A DNA stretch of 64,000 nt from Micromussa lordhowensis (taxonomy: Eukaryota > Cnidaria > Anthozoa > Scleractinia > Lobophylliidae). Made by a program: the position numbers and the translations under genes. The stretch lies in the NCBI GenBank assembly GCA_964020085.1, contig OZ026596.1, forward strand, positions 35,525,534 through 35,589,533. Direction: 5' to 3'. Below the pieces are notes generated by a model. The model saw nothing but the letters and a program-made list of their open reading frames with translations, had not been told where the DNA came from and ran no database searches. This document shows positions 11,901-20,821 of the stretch, one piece after another (position 1 is the stretch's first letter; every line of letters begins with the position of its first letter).

Positions 11901-14900
11901 CCGTTAAAGAGATAAATCTGCCTTAAACAACAGTGCAGACTTTCAGTTAAAAAGGGCCAGTTTATCCGTTAAAAGATATATTTTCTTTTATTATCAATGA
12001 TTCATACATCACAAGTACACGATAGAACTTGCACTACACAAAAGTGATTCGATGGGAGGCAAAAGTAAAGAATAGGCAATAAAGAAAGTGCTGACAATTT
12101 TATCTATTTATTATACATTGTAGTCACCATCTGTCTTCTCATTGGCTAAAAGCCTACAGTTAATTCTGGGAAACAGCGCAACCTACAGATTATTCACTAA
12201 TCTGAATAATCTGTAGGTTGCGCGTGCAATGCATGATTTCCAAGAGCAATGCCAAGTTCACCGACAGCGAACTAAACTGTGTTCGCTGTGATAATGCGTT
12301 TGTCGTTATTTTCTTCAAAACAATGTATAATAAAACAATTATTAGATTCGATTTTTGTGATATCCAGAATAATCAAGGTCTCAGTTAGTGTTATCAGCCT
12401 CAGCCTTCGGCTGATAACACTTACCTCCATCTTGATTATTCCGGATATCACGCTCAAAACGGGTATCTGGTTAATTCATACTTATAGAGGGTGAATATCT
12501 TTTCACAATAACTCCAACACCTTTAAAGCTAATACCTTGTAATTGCTCAAGCAACAAGATCTATAACTAAATAGTACTTGGACTGTGGGGCACGGAAATC
12601 CTGGCTTTATGAGTTAGTTTCTCCCCTTGTCGCAATTGCTAGCGAATTCTGTTAATTGTGGCACTTTTTGACCCGGCTAAACAGCAAGACATGCCTGTAG
12701 AAAGTTGATTGTCCTGTCAAAACTACACAAGCTACAAACCTGTGCTTTGCAGAAAATATTGCTTAATGATTGGGCTATAACATATCCAAGTTTCAATTTC
12801 TTTTCTTGAATGCAACGAACAAAATAGGTCTTTCGATTTTAAAATGTCAACTTTTGGCCTTTTTCTGAAACGGTAAACTTGAACGTAGATGAAAATTCAT
12901 ATCATTACAACCTAAATTCTTGTAATCTCTACAAAACAGGTTTTAAATTGTTCGGGGTGGGAGGGGGAATATACTAGCACTTATTAGTCTCCCATCTATC
13001 CGTTTATTGCTGGCAAAATTGGGTTTTATTGTTCTTTTATGTTTGATTCAATGCGCCTTGGCACTTTCGTACCATTTTCAATGCAAAAAGACCTTTAAAA
13101 TACACATCAATTATCCTGTGAAAGTCAAACGCCGCCTATATGTACAATATGTTTTGCTAGACTCGCATAAAGCGTGCCATGGAAAAGCACTATATTTTCT
13201 GCAAGTTTTTGTGCAGAGACAAAAATGTTAGTAAAGTGCCACACTTTTCATCTAGAGAGAGAGAGAGAGAGAGAGCCTGGGATCGAGACATTTGCCCCAA
13301 AATTCCATACTGATGACGTAGTTCTGCAAAGATTGCTGTCGTGTTGTTGATTGGTTGATGTTAGTTTTGGATTTCTGCGTGCAAGCAACAACCAATCACA
13401 ATGTGGATAAGTTCGCGAAAGAAATTAGCGTTACATTAGTGAAACTCTTAGCCAATCAAATCATGTGTTTCTAGAGCCACTTTTTCCTCGTGCTAAGGCC
13501 TCTCCAGCTAAAAGTGAGAGGCGTGGTTTTGGAATGAGAATGACGGGAGAGCAACTAGAAGAAACTCCGCTTCACTCTTGTCCAATCTCCCTTCAGACAT
13601 CAATCAGGCCCCGGTTGTTCGAAAGCCGATTAAAATAACCCGAGGTTAGCGCTTATTTCGCGATTAAATTTCTTATTCCCGGGATAACTAATCGGGGGAT
13701 AAAATGGTGTTCCTGAAAACAGATTTAATCTTCGATTAACTATCCTTCGATTAAACTCAGATTAAGCCGGTAAAACCGGTCTGTGGAGGGAGAAAATGGT
13801 GTAGCATTAAGGGAGGGAAGGGAAAATTATGACGGCTCCTACAACTGAAATTGATACGAACTTATTGTTGAGTGAAAAGAAAGCCCAATTTTTATATCTC
13901 AACTACTATAAGGACCAATAGAAATGCTTAATTTAAAATTGGAGTTGTGATAAAAATTTGTGCAAGATAAACACTGGGCGGAAAATCAGTGCATGAGCTC
14001 TTGAAAACGCTTACTGGCCTAATTTTCAACCTTACTTCTTCGTAATTTAGAAAATTAGAATAGCTTTTATTCGCATCGGCTTCAGTTTAAAGTAACTTTG
14101 CCTAGGGAAAAATTCTAGAAAAGAGGAAAGCCATGAACTAAGCAAAGAAAGCGGAGATTGATTAAGCTTTATATCTTAATTCTGCCGAATGATATAAACA
14201 ACGTTTTGAAGAGTATGCAAAGTCAACAGTAAATGAAACTTTAACAATATTTTGTCCATAAAATACTCGCCTTTATCAAGCCAAAAAAGCCTTTAATTCC
14301 ACCACTGATCTTTCCTTTTACATTACAGCGGCTAGTAAGCGACGATTTCTTCGTCTGAGAGTAGAAATTTCTTGCTTCGCCCTCGTGTAAAACATTTCGC
14401 GGATCGCCGAACAGCGGTCGGTCCGTGTTGTGCAAAAACGCGGGAAAACCGGACGCGGAATGCCTTGTCCGTGAGGGAATAGTTAACATCTATGCTGGAA
14501 AAGACTTCAAGTAGCCTGAATTGATTTTCTTTCCTTACCTGGCCCGCCATTAAGGCAAAATCAACAAACTGTAAATCCGCCATTTTGATTTGTTTGTCTG
14601 CTTTTTAATCCACGATTAGCGAGTTAATCCACCTCGCTAGTAGCCTGCGAACGCAGACGTATTTTCCGGCGGTCACTTGGTTTTGCCGAAAATAGCTATT
14701 GCTATTTTCGGCAAAACCAAGTGACCGCCGGAAATACGTCTGCGTTCGCAGGCTACCTCGCTAGGTGTGTTAGATTTAATCCTTAGTTTAACCCTTGGAT
14801 AGTGCTAATCGAGCTTCGAGGAACAGAATTTAATCAAAGGATAAATTTATTCCGTGGATTAGGACGATTTAATCGAGGGTTAGCGCTAATCGGCTTTCGA

Positions 14901-16016
14901 ACAACCGGGCCAGATAAATAACTGGATGCAATTCTGGGTGGGTTACATGAACTATTACTGAACATTTTCTTTTGTGTTCCAGCTACATAAAGCGTTACTG
15001 GAAGAAACCGTTGTTTGATTTACTCGATAAACTCCGGGTAACACTAGATCATATTTACGGTGAAGGAAAAGTGTCCTTAATCGATGCGTCTCTTCGATGG
15101 ATGTACCATCACTCCAAGATGGAGGGTGCTCATGGAGGAAAAGTGAATTTTTTTGTCTGTCGCCTCGTTCAAGTGGCAGAGAGAAGTCATGTTCCCTGAA
15201 TTTGAAAGTTATTTGTTTACGCATAGATGAAAATTGTTGACCTACTCAGGTTGATTGGTTTTGTCCGCAAGTAGCAGTTGTTATTTTTTCAATCTAAAAT
15301 GTCAAATTCAGCCTTTCAGTTCATACCACTTATTTGCAGTTTTCTTAAATCTGATGTAACTAAACAAGGTTATTCAGTGTGAACGGTGTTAGTTTAACCT
15401 CGTCCTTGCAGACTATGTGAGAGGCACGTTGTCCTCGTGCATGATTAGTGCGCTGGACTCCAGACCGAGTGATCTGGGTTCGAGGCCTAGCCACGGTCAT
15501 TACGGTGTGTTCCTGGACAAGACACTTTACTTTCACAGTGCATCTCTTCACCCAGGTGCATAAATGGGTATCGACCAATTTAATGCTAGGGATGTGGAAT
15601 AATCCTGCGTTTTTCTAATATCCCATCCGGGGGGGTAGAGATACTCTTATTCGTTTCATGCTACGGAAACCGGGATAAGCTGGCCCGATGGACTGCTAGG
15701 CTCGAATGTAGATGTGATCCCGTTTTGCTGCTGTTTCAGATACTGTGGTCCTTGGGGCGTCTTCTCTCAAGCACTTGCAGGAAAACATCAAGAGTACGAA
15801 ACACGGGCCCTTACATGAAGGTATAGGCAAACATTATATTCAATCGTGAAAAAAAAATTGAGGCATTTATTAAACGTTCAAATTCCGTGTTAGTGCCGTA
15901 GAGAATACGAGGATCTCTTAGTAAATAGGCAATTTCCGAGTTCCCTTTTGCCTCCGTGTCAAAATGAGTCTAAGTGCGAAACCATTCATATGAAAATCAA
16001 ATGGATAAAGGGGGCA

Positions 16017-16053
<37 letters not shown>

Positions 16054-16575
16054 TATTGCAAGATAATTTGGTTTTATCAACTGGGTTGATAATGTGAATT
16101 GTCCACCGTAAAGAGATTCGGAAGCTGACGTTTCGAGCGTTAGCCCTCCGACGAAGGGTTAACGCTCGAAACGTCAGCTTCCGAATCTCTTTACGGTGGA
16201 CAATTCACATTATCAACCCAGTTGATAAAACCAAATTATCATATGAAAATCAGTTCCGCCTATTTCATTTGACTGGTTTCGCACTTAGACTCGTTTTGAA
16301 ACAGAGGCACAAGGAAACTCGAAAATGGCCTATTGGCTGTTTTAAGTACAATGATTTTATTACGGGTAGGGATGACTTTCTCTATGCATAAGATATGCAT
16401 ATTAACCTTTTCTCCTGGTCCCCTCTTCCCCAAAATGGAAAATTTACGTGACACTAGACACTAGTCTCTTTTTCTTTTGAATAAATCGTATTCTTTTCTC
16501 TCTACAGACGTGGTCAAAGTATTTGAAGAGGCCTGGGACGAAATGAAAGGCGACTGTGTTAACTATTTCCGCTGA
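3266..16575 (+). CDS. AKR7A: AKR7-family aldo-keto reductase (aflatoxin B1 aldehyde reductase-like), 5' part missing, possibly broken
   Basis: The family is cytosolic NADPH-dependent reductases of aldehydes and ketones folded as a TIM barrel. Seven exons are visible: 3266-3315 (GKCKYFGLSNFSSWEV), 4391-4470 (TEIYYLCK, PTVYQGMYNHVTR), 5173-5239 (EVERELFPCLRRLGMAFYAY), 5329-5416 (LAGGLLTGK, GRFAGVAKWSAV), 14983-15137 (YIKRYWKK, SLRWMYHHSKMEGAHG), 15740-15820 (TVVLGASSLKHLQENI) and 16508-16575 (ending NYFR then TGA). NYFR-stop is the usual AKR7 C-terminus. Intron phases agree between neighbours except at two places. Exon 5329-5416 is one base short, shifting frame just after LLTGK. The donor after 15137 reads GGAG|GAAAAG, so GT is lost. 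The N-terminal third with the catalytic Tyr and Lys is not in the window. It is either a decaying copy or a working gene with assembly indels. Confidence 0.88.
3597..3759. repeat. Foldback element with AAGAAGCC ends, second family member
   Basis: Reverse-complementary arms (about 3597-3650 and 3690-3759) share the ends and size of the element at 1991-2164, but the stem sequence is different. It lies in the intron between the first two visible AKR7 exons. Confidence 0.7.
5797..5941. repeat. Palindromic MITE with GGCCCnGTTGTTCGAA ends
   Basis: A 145-bp inverted repeat runs from GGCCCCAGTTGTTCGAAGG to CCTTTCGAACAACCCGGGCC, with GGATAACGCTATCC-type internal repeats. Its ends match the larger element at 13607-14911, so it may be that element's short non-autonomous form. 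Confidence 0.75.
6152..6345. repeat. Diverged tandem repeat, GTGGCACTTnnGTAAC
   Basis: About nine imperfect copies of a unit of roughly 20 bp containing GGCACTT and GTAAC run head to tail across the first part of the large AKR7 intron. Confidence 0.7.
6489..6560. repeat. Simple sequence (ATT/ATCATT)n
   Basis: A microsatellite of TTATTA and TTATCA words. The sequence immediately to its right (6559-6610) recurs inverted at 12111-12157. Confidence 0.75.
6611..8400. other. Intronic AT-rich sequence, no gene seen
   Basis: Part of the 9.6-kb AKR7 intron. It contains short related words (GGTTAACTA near 8130, 8230 and 8325; TAGCAAATACGCA twice near 7335-7360), but I find no exon, tRNA or recognisable element. 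Confidence 0.4.
8400..8700 (+). pseudogene. 3' end of a Penelope-like element (GIY-YIG tail and 3' UTR)
   Basis: Codons 8410-8496 read KIKETLFIQELKPSLN and end KLLLF then TAA, closely matching the C-terminal tail of the Penelope elements at 19.7 and 21.8 kb. Downstream, 8612-8655 keeps a degraded form of their 3' signature (TGTATGTTG, then CATACGAAACGTCAAG). The copy is severely 5'-truncated, as is usual for these elements. Confidence 0.7.
8900..9393. repeat. Satellite of 8-bp units, CATTACTA/CATTACTG/CATTGCTA
   Basis: About 60 nearly uninterrupted units. All three forward frames stay open for 100 or more codons only because the unit lacks stops, giving LLHYYITALLHY-type peptides; these are not genes. 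Confidence 0.9.
9916..10112 (+). repeat. Left copy of a 197-bp direct repeat flanking a minisatellite
   Basis: Starts ACTGATAACATCGTTATTAA and ends CAATATATG. It recurs at 11146-11342, offset 1230 bp in the same orientation, with scattered substitutions. Confidence 0.85.
10138..11145. repeat. 30-bp minisatellite, GCGCTATGTTGTACTATGTT + ATAATACGTT
   Basis: The core (about 10260-10800) repeats every 30 bp with few changes. Both edges degrade into 10-bp units of GCTATGTTGT type. Because 30 is divisible by 3, the frames stay open as 10-residue repeats (a 232-codon frame among them); I do not consider them coding. Confidence 0.92.
11146..11342 (+). repeat. Right copy of the 197-bp direct repeat
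   Basis: The same sequence as 9916-10112 on the other side of the minisatellite. The arrangement suggests a larger tandem duplication whose middle was replaced by, or expanded from, the 30-bp unit. Confidence 0.85.
11343..12110. other. Intronic sequence, nothing recognised
   Basis: AT-rich, with no open frame of interest and no element ends found. Confidence 0.35.
12111..12157 (-). repeat. Inverted copy of 6559-6610
   Basis: A 47-base match to the complement of 6559-6606 (GTAGGCTTTTAGCCAATGAG and beyond). The two copies face each other across 5.5 kb of intron and probably belong to one dispersed repeat family. Confidence 0.75.
12176..12223. repeat. Short palindrome, GCGCAACCTACAGATTATTC
   Basis: A 48-bp hairpin with arms of about 21 bp. 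It sits just inside the larger repeat-rich stretch 12111-12454. Confidence 0.7.
12354..12454. repeat. Palindromic MITE, GTGATATCC ends
   Basis: A hairpin running from GTGATATCCAGAATAATCAA to its near complement TTGATTATTCCGGATATCAC, with an inner stem GTGTTATCAGCC / GGCTGATAACAC. Confidence 0.75.
12455..13606. other. Intronic sequence with a GA microsatellite
   Basis: No gene seen. A (GA)n run lies at 13254-13275. Short CCAAT-like words (AACCAATCA, AGCCAATCA) at 13388-13460 are not enough to call a promoter. Confidence 0.4.
13607..14911. mobile_element. 1.3-kb DNA element with GGCCCCGGTTGTTCGAAAGC inverted ends
   Basis: The left end (13607, GGCCCCGGTTGTTCGAAAGC) and right end (complement GGCCCGGTTGTTCGAAAGCC, ending 14911) are inverted. 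The subterminal repeats (GGTTAGCGCT, ATTAATCG-type) are also inverted. A minus-strand frame at 14583-14332 begins MADLQFVDFALMAGQVRKEN and could be a remnant of a DNA-binding accessory protein, but I cannot assign a family. It ends 71 bp before the acceptor of an AKR7 exon and contains a nested 115-bp palindrome. Confidence 0.75.
14641..14755. mobile_element. 115-bp palindromic MITE with 9-bp target duplication
   Basis: TAGCCTGCGAACGCAGACGT at the left and its complement at the right form an almost perfect palindrome. CCTCGCTAG occurs immediately outside both ends (14632-14640 and 14756-14764). A 9-bp duplication points to a Mutator-like source. A relative with TAACCTGCGATCA ends lies at 19923-19992. 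Confidence 0.88.
15425..15720 (+). mobile_element. tRNA-derived SINE with a conserved central domain
   Basis: A degenerate tRNA-like head (TGATTAGTGCGCTGG, then the B-box-like GGTTCGAGGCC at 15478-15488) is followed by a body containing GACAAGACACTTTACTTTCA and CACCCAGGTGCATAAATGGG. That body resembles the central domain shared by several animal SINE families. It lies in an AKR7 intron in gene orientation. Confidence 0.7.
15924..16334. mobile_element. MITE with AATAGGC ends, split by a Penelope-derived insertion
   Basis: The inverted ends run AATAGGC-A-TTTCCGAG... and are about 70 bp long (CGAGTTCCCTTTTGCCTCCG on the left; its near complement around 16265-16325). The centre is interrupted at 16000-16238. 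Confidence 0.75.
16000..16238. mobile_element. Short Penelope-type inverted dimer with 14-bp target duplication
   Basis: Two 3' ends of a Penelope-like family meet in inverted orientation around CGTTAGCCCTCCGACGAAGG. Each arm carries CTCGAAACGTCAGC, TTTACGGTGGACAATTCACA and TTATCAACCCAGTTGATAAA. One outer end is about 60 bp longer than the other. TCATATGAAAATCA flanks the unit at 15986-15999 and 16239-16252. Confidence 0.75.
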
Positions 16576-16627
16576 TCCGACCTTGTGGTAACTGTAGGCT
16601 CTTTAGACGCTTTTGATATTTTGATAC

Positions 16628-16763
16628 ATGACCGAGCTGGCGAGGAGCCTGGGTCTATTACTGGGTTGACGTCACAGACTGTTTTGCATGCATGTCTATG
16701 CTATGTAAATTAATATGTGACGTCAACCCAGGAATATACCTACACCCCTCACCAGCTTGGTCA
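16628..16763. repeat. Imperfect inverted-repeat element around TGACGTCA half-sites
   Basis: Outer arms ACCGAGCTGGCGAGG / CCTCACCAGCTTGGT and inner arms CTGGGTTGACGTCAC / GTGACGTCAACCCAGG. It begins 53 bp past the AKR7 stop codon. Confidence 0.65.
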
Positions 16764-18240
16764 TAACACAAAAGATAGCAAATTTCAACTACTTTCTGTT
16801 AATTTTTGAAGCCCTTCTTAAAAATATCACAAACCGAAAATATTGGCAAATTCTTTTTGTGTGTTTGTCTAAGTTTCATCTTAGCCAAAACAAATTCTGG
16901 GGTTATAGGCACTTTAAATGAACGGTGTCCTTAACTTTGCAATGAAAGACATGCAGTTTTGCCCGACGCTAAAATGTCAAAACAATCCGGCTATTTGTTG
17001 GAACTAGTGGTTTTCACATAATCAGCAATATCTTTGAAATGCTCATGTCGTGGACCCTTTGTTTTATTTTGTCAATGTAAAATTAATTGCAGTCCCAGCA
17101 ACCGGCTTTGTAAATTTAGTTGAAGATCTAGTGAGCGGCGTTGATAAGGCGATCCTTGTGTGGAAAGAGATCTATTTGATACGGCGTGTGCTCTGGAATG
17201 CTATCTTGAGATTTATGAAAGAGCAGAAGTTGTATTTAGCCTCTTCTAGGCGTTCAGTTAGCTGGGATGCAGCGCGAAAAACGGAGCGTAGCGCAAAAGA
17301 GAGAGGAACTTGCCTGGAGCAGTCTAATTATGGACTCAAGATTTCAGACGTTTAGTGATTTGGTTGCTGTGAAGACCTAGGCAGGGTAACAGAATTATGA
17401 TATCTTAAGAATAGGGTTGCCAGTTTTTGGCTTGTTTTTGTCACTGTTCAAAACATCTTTAAAGTTGATCGCTTTCAAGAGGGTAGCCATTCTGCGGGTA
17501 GAAGCTTTCGCAACAATTATCGTAGTAAGGAAGAGGCGATGCCTCAGTTGTAATGAGCACTTACTTTACATATCGACAGATTTATTGGTCATAGAAGCAA
17601 AAACGCGCTCGTGGTATAGTAAATTTGTTCAGTGTAACAATGCCTTTAGGATAGTCATTGTTTGCTGTGCATTGATTGGATCTGAAACTCCTCTCTTGTA
17701 TAAAAGTGTTTTTCGTTTTCTCGGTGAAACCGAAAAAAATCAACGCCTGCCATTTAATCGACTGCCTCGGTCTTTTGCAGTTTTCAAAACCCTCAAATGA
17801 CAGTACCGTGCGAGAAAAAAATGTATGCCACATAAGCTAAACATAAAATTAATAAATGCATCAACCTCGTTCCCAGGGTCCTCTCTCTGCCTAGAAAAGT
17901 ACCCTGGTTACGGCTGGTCACGTGTCTATGCATGCCAACTCAAGCCGCACCGAGGGTGGGTCCTCAACTTAAGTTTATCAACACTGTCTAGGGAAGTGAC
18001 TAGTGCTGCTACAGACGTTAATATTTTGAAGGGAAGCAAGTTATTTGTCGGAGATCCTGCCTGGCCAGTGCTTCGACTCTACCTGAACTTCTATGAGTAT
18101 GAGGTGTTGATTGAGGAGGAACTTTGCTTATATTTCACTGCTCTTTTAAATAACCGTAAACAACCTGCTTCGGATCAGTTTAATCAGTTTTCACACCAAA
18201 AGAATTAAATAACCGTGAAATTATCGATGGAACACATTCA
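16764..18240. other. Unassigned sequence
   Basis: Open frames of 83-127 codons occur here (17050-17355, 17417-17800 and 17825-18208 on +), but none shows a known domain, splice logic or repetition. CTCGTTCCCAGGGTCCTCTC near 17867 resembles a word frequent in dispersed repeats of such genomes. Confidence 0.35.
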
Positions 18241-18850
18241 ACTATTCAACTTGAAGCTACTTTCTTGACCCAAAATTGGATTTACCGCTAAACAGTTTTA
18301 AAACAAAAGCCGCTGCATTTTGCAAACGCGCGAACGATGTCGTTGTTGTGAAGTTGTTTATAAAATTCAAATTTTTCACAGCAAGAGAATCGAATGACCG
18401 CCAAACTTTCGAATGGATGAATTCAATCAAATTCAAAGCTAGTCTCTGCCAAACACTGGACGTAACAAACTCCAATCGAATGAACCAATGCTTCTGTTAT
18501 GAAACATTGTTCGTTGATTTTTTTCGCTGCAAGAGAAGGGAATAACCGTCAAACTGTCAATGGGAATAATTAACTAAAATCCAAAACTACCTTTGAAGGC
18601 GAACATACAACGTATTTGACACTAAACGAATGAGTAAATACCTACATTGTGATTTCGCCGAATGAATTCAATGAAAATAAAAGTTAGTTCACCGCGCGAT
18701 CCATTTATTGTTGTGTTTTTTTTATGACCGCCACAAATTCCAAAGACCGTACCGTCCAACTGTCGATGGAAGAAATTCAGCCAAATGCGAAGGTAACCTT
18801 TTAGCCGAACATTGAACGCATAGAACTCCAATATGAGAATGCCTTCGCTG
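18240..18850. repeat. Diverged tandem array of units of about 170-200 bp
   Basis: Three to four loose copies can be followed by the recurring words GAATGACCGCC/GAATAACCGTC, CAAACTGTCGATGG, TTCAATCAAAT and GAACGCATAGAACTCC. The copies are too diverged to give exact borders. Confidence 0.5.
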
Positions 18851-19060
18851 TGAGTTTTGCCGATTTACAAATTCCACTCCCTACTGGGCTCAGTAAGTGA
18901 GCTCAGTGGAGACAAACTTCAAATTTTGCCTTCACTACACAATCAGCACACTCAAAGGTTGAGGCATGGGCGCGTTGGTCAGCCAGGCCCAAGATATGTT
19001 TAATTGCGACAATAAGCTTACAACAAAGTGGATAAGATACATCAAGTAACGTCCTACATG

Positions 19061-19230
19061 GGACGTATAGAAAACATGGACCGGGGTCCATGGACCACCC
19101 CATGGACCCAGTCCATGGACTACCATGGACTACCCCATGGACCTGGTCCATGGACCGGGTCCATAGACCAGGTCCATGGGGTGGTCCATGGGGTGGTCCA
19201 TGGACCTCGGTCCATGTTTTGTATACGTCC
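19061..19230. repeat. (GGTCCATGG)n palindromic minisatellite inside an inverted repeat
   Basis: Units of GGTCCATGGACC and related forms, each self-complementary, are enclosed by an outer inverted repeat (GGGACGTATAGAAAACATGG left, CCATGTTTTGTATACGTCC right). Both strands stay open and yield MDxVHGxPWT-like peptides; these are artefacts of the repeat. Confidence 0.8.
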
Positions 19231-19595
19231 TCCTACATGCGCCAATGCCGGACACGTAAACCCCAAAAACCTCTTGTTAGGAAAAATAGGGACCGTGTAC
19301 CCCCCGACCAAATGCAGTGGCGCTACCTTTGGGGTTTTAAGGTTGGTCTATAAACAAGAGAATGAAAAGCAAACTATATGACGCTAAATTACACAATAAA
19401 AATAAACCTAAATGGGAAAATGCTAGTGGCAAGGCTGACCACAGGCGGCCCAAGCTCAGTGTGTGAGTTTAATCATTAACACATGTAGTAGACACTCTTA
19501 TTTTTCGGCCATTTCAACTTTAGTAAAAACAGCAAACAAACTGCGGTTATAAACATAACTAGACAACGCATGTTGTAAAATTCTTCATTTATCTT

Positions 19596-19640
19596 GACGT
19601 TTCGTATGCTCCAACATACATCTTCAGAAGTAACGGTTAC
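19596..19640 (-). ncRNA. Hammerhead-like motif at the 3' end of Penelope copy 1
   Basis: On the minus strand, CTGAAGA is followed by T, a GTATG stem, the loop TTGGAG, a CATAC stem and GAAACGTC. This fits the hammerhead core (CUGANGA, stem II, GAAA), with one extra U before stem II. Penelope-like elements are known to carry hammerhead ribozymes. Whether this variant cleaves cannot be told from sequence alone. Confidence 0.45.
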
Positions 19641-19746
19641 CTAAACTACAATTAAATTTAAACAGGAAGACTAATACCAAATTAGGAAAGTAATGACAAT
19701 GAAGATAAACAGACCTAGTTAAGTCTGCTAGGAAAAATATAAATGG

Positions 19747-20821
19747 CTAGTAGAGAAGAAGTTTCTCACTGCCAATATTTTCATTAAGCGCTGGTTTTAA
19801 ATCACGAATGAGCAAGGCTTCCTTAATTTTACAATGAATATCGGACTTTCCAGTGGCTAAAATGTCAAAGTGATCCCATTTTATCCTGTGGCCTGTTTGG
19901 GTCATATGATCCGCAATGGCAGTAACCTGCGATCATGCCCTTCTTCCCTGTATTCAGACGCGGCGAAGAAAAATACGCCTGATCGCAGGTTACAACGGCA
20001 GAAGAATGGCTGTTATTCGTCAGCGCTTTAAAGTGTTCCGTTTTCCTGTCATGTAATCGACGCTTTGTTTTCCCAATATAGTAATCATTACAATCCCAGC
20101 AGCTAGCCTTATAAACTACTTTAGACTTAAGGGAGCGGTTGAGTTTGTCTTTATAGGGGAAAAAAGACTTAACTCGGCGAGTGTTTCGGAAAATAATCTT
20201 AAGATTAAAACAACCATAGAACTTGTAGATACATGATTTGAGCTGTTGAGTGACAATTTTACTTTGAATACCTAGATAGGGTAAAACAATGAAAATTTCT
20301 TTTTTGGGCACTGTAATGATATCCTTAGGTTTGTTTTGGTGTTTATTGACTACATCGTTCATGTTATAAGAAATAATACCACGGGGGTACCCATTGCGTG
20401 ACAAATGTCTCCTGAGGTCATCTAAAGCAGGCTGTAGCAGACAGGGTGATGAACAAATTCGAAGACAACGATAAGTGAGTGTGCGGATGAGGTTAATCTT
20501 GTATTTCCGAGGTGTGAAAGAATCCCATTGAGTGTAAAGACCAGTGAACGTTTTCTTTCGGTAGATGGAAGTGGAGAAAGAGTTGTTAAGATGGCGTTTG
20601 ATGAGGACATCAAGAAAAGGAATCTCTTGGTTCTGTTCAAATTCAATGGTGAATTGAATGTTCTTGTGCCGGCTATTGAGATAAGAAAGGAATTGAACAG
20701 CGGCGTCCTTATTGTGAAAAAGGGTGAAAGTGTCATCAACATATCTAAACCAGATGGTTGGACGTGCACCATTATTCATGACCCATTTTTCTTCGAAATC
20801 GCACAATTCCTTTCTTAGCCT
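19747..20821 (-). pseudogene. Penelope-like RT and GIY-YIG endonuclease, truncated copy 1
   Basis: The frame begins inside the reverse transcriptase (RLRKELCDFEEKW), with the catalytic box FRYVDDTF about 25 residues in. RT thumb and linker regions follow (IPFLDVLIKR, LSRNGYPRGIISYNM), then the GIY-YIG nuclease signature (CNDYYIGKTKRRLHDRKTEH). A 70-bp MITE plus its duplicated 9 bp (79 bp, not a multiple of 3) interrupts the frame shortly after GIY-YIG. The ancestral tail resumes in another frame and ends at 19747-19749. The N-terminal half of the RT is absent, so this copy cannot make an active enzyme. RT plus C-terminal GIY-YIG is diagnostic of Penelope-like elements. Confidence 0.9.
19923..19992. 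mobile_element. 70-bp palindromic MITE inside Penelope copy 1
   Basis: Ends TAACCTGCGATCA / TGATCGCAGGTTA. It is absent from copy 2 at the same site. The flanks CAATGGCAG (19914-19922) and CAACGGCAG (19993-20001) are a 9-bp target duplication with one mismatch. Same family as 14641-14755. Confidence 0.88.

Noticed and set aside
18903..19381. MDxVHGxPWT-type frames on both strands
   Set aside because: They are produced by the palindromic GGTCCATGG minisatellite.
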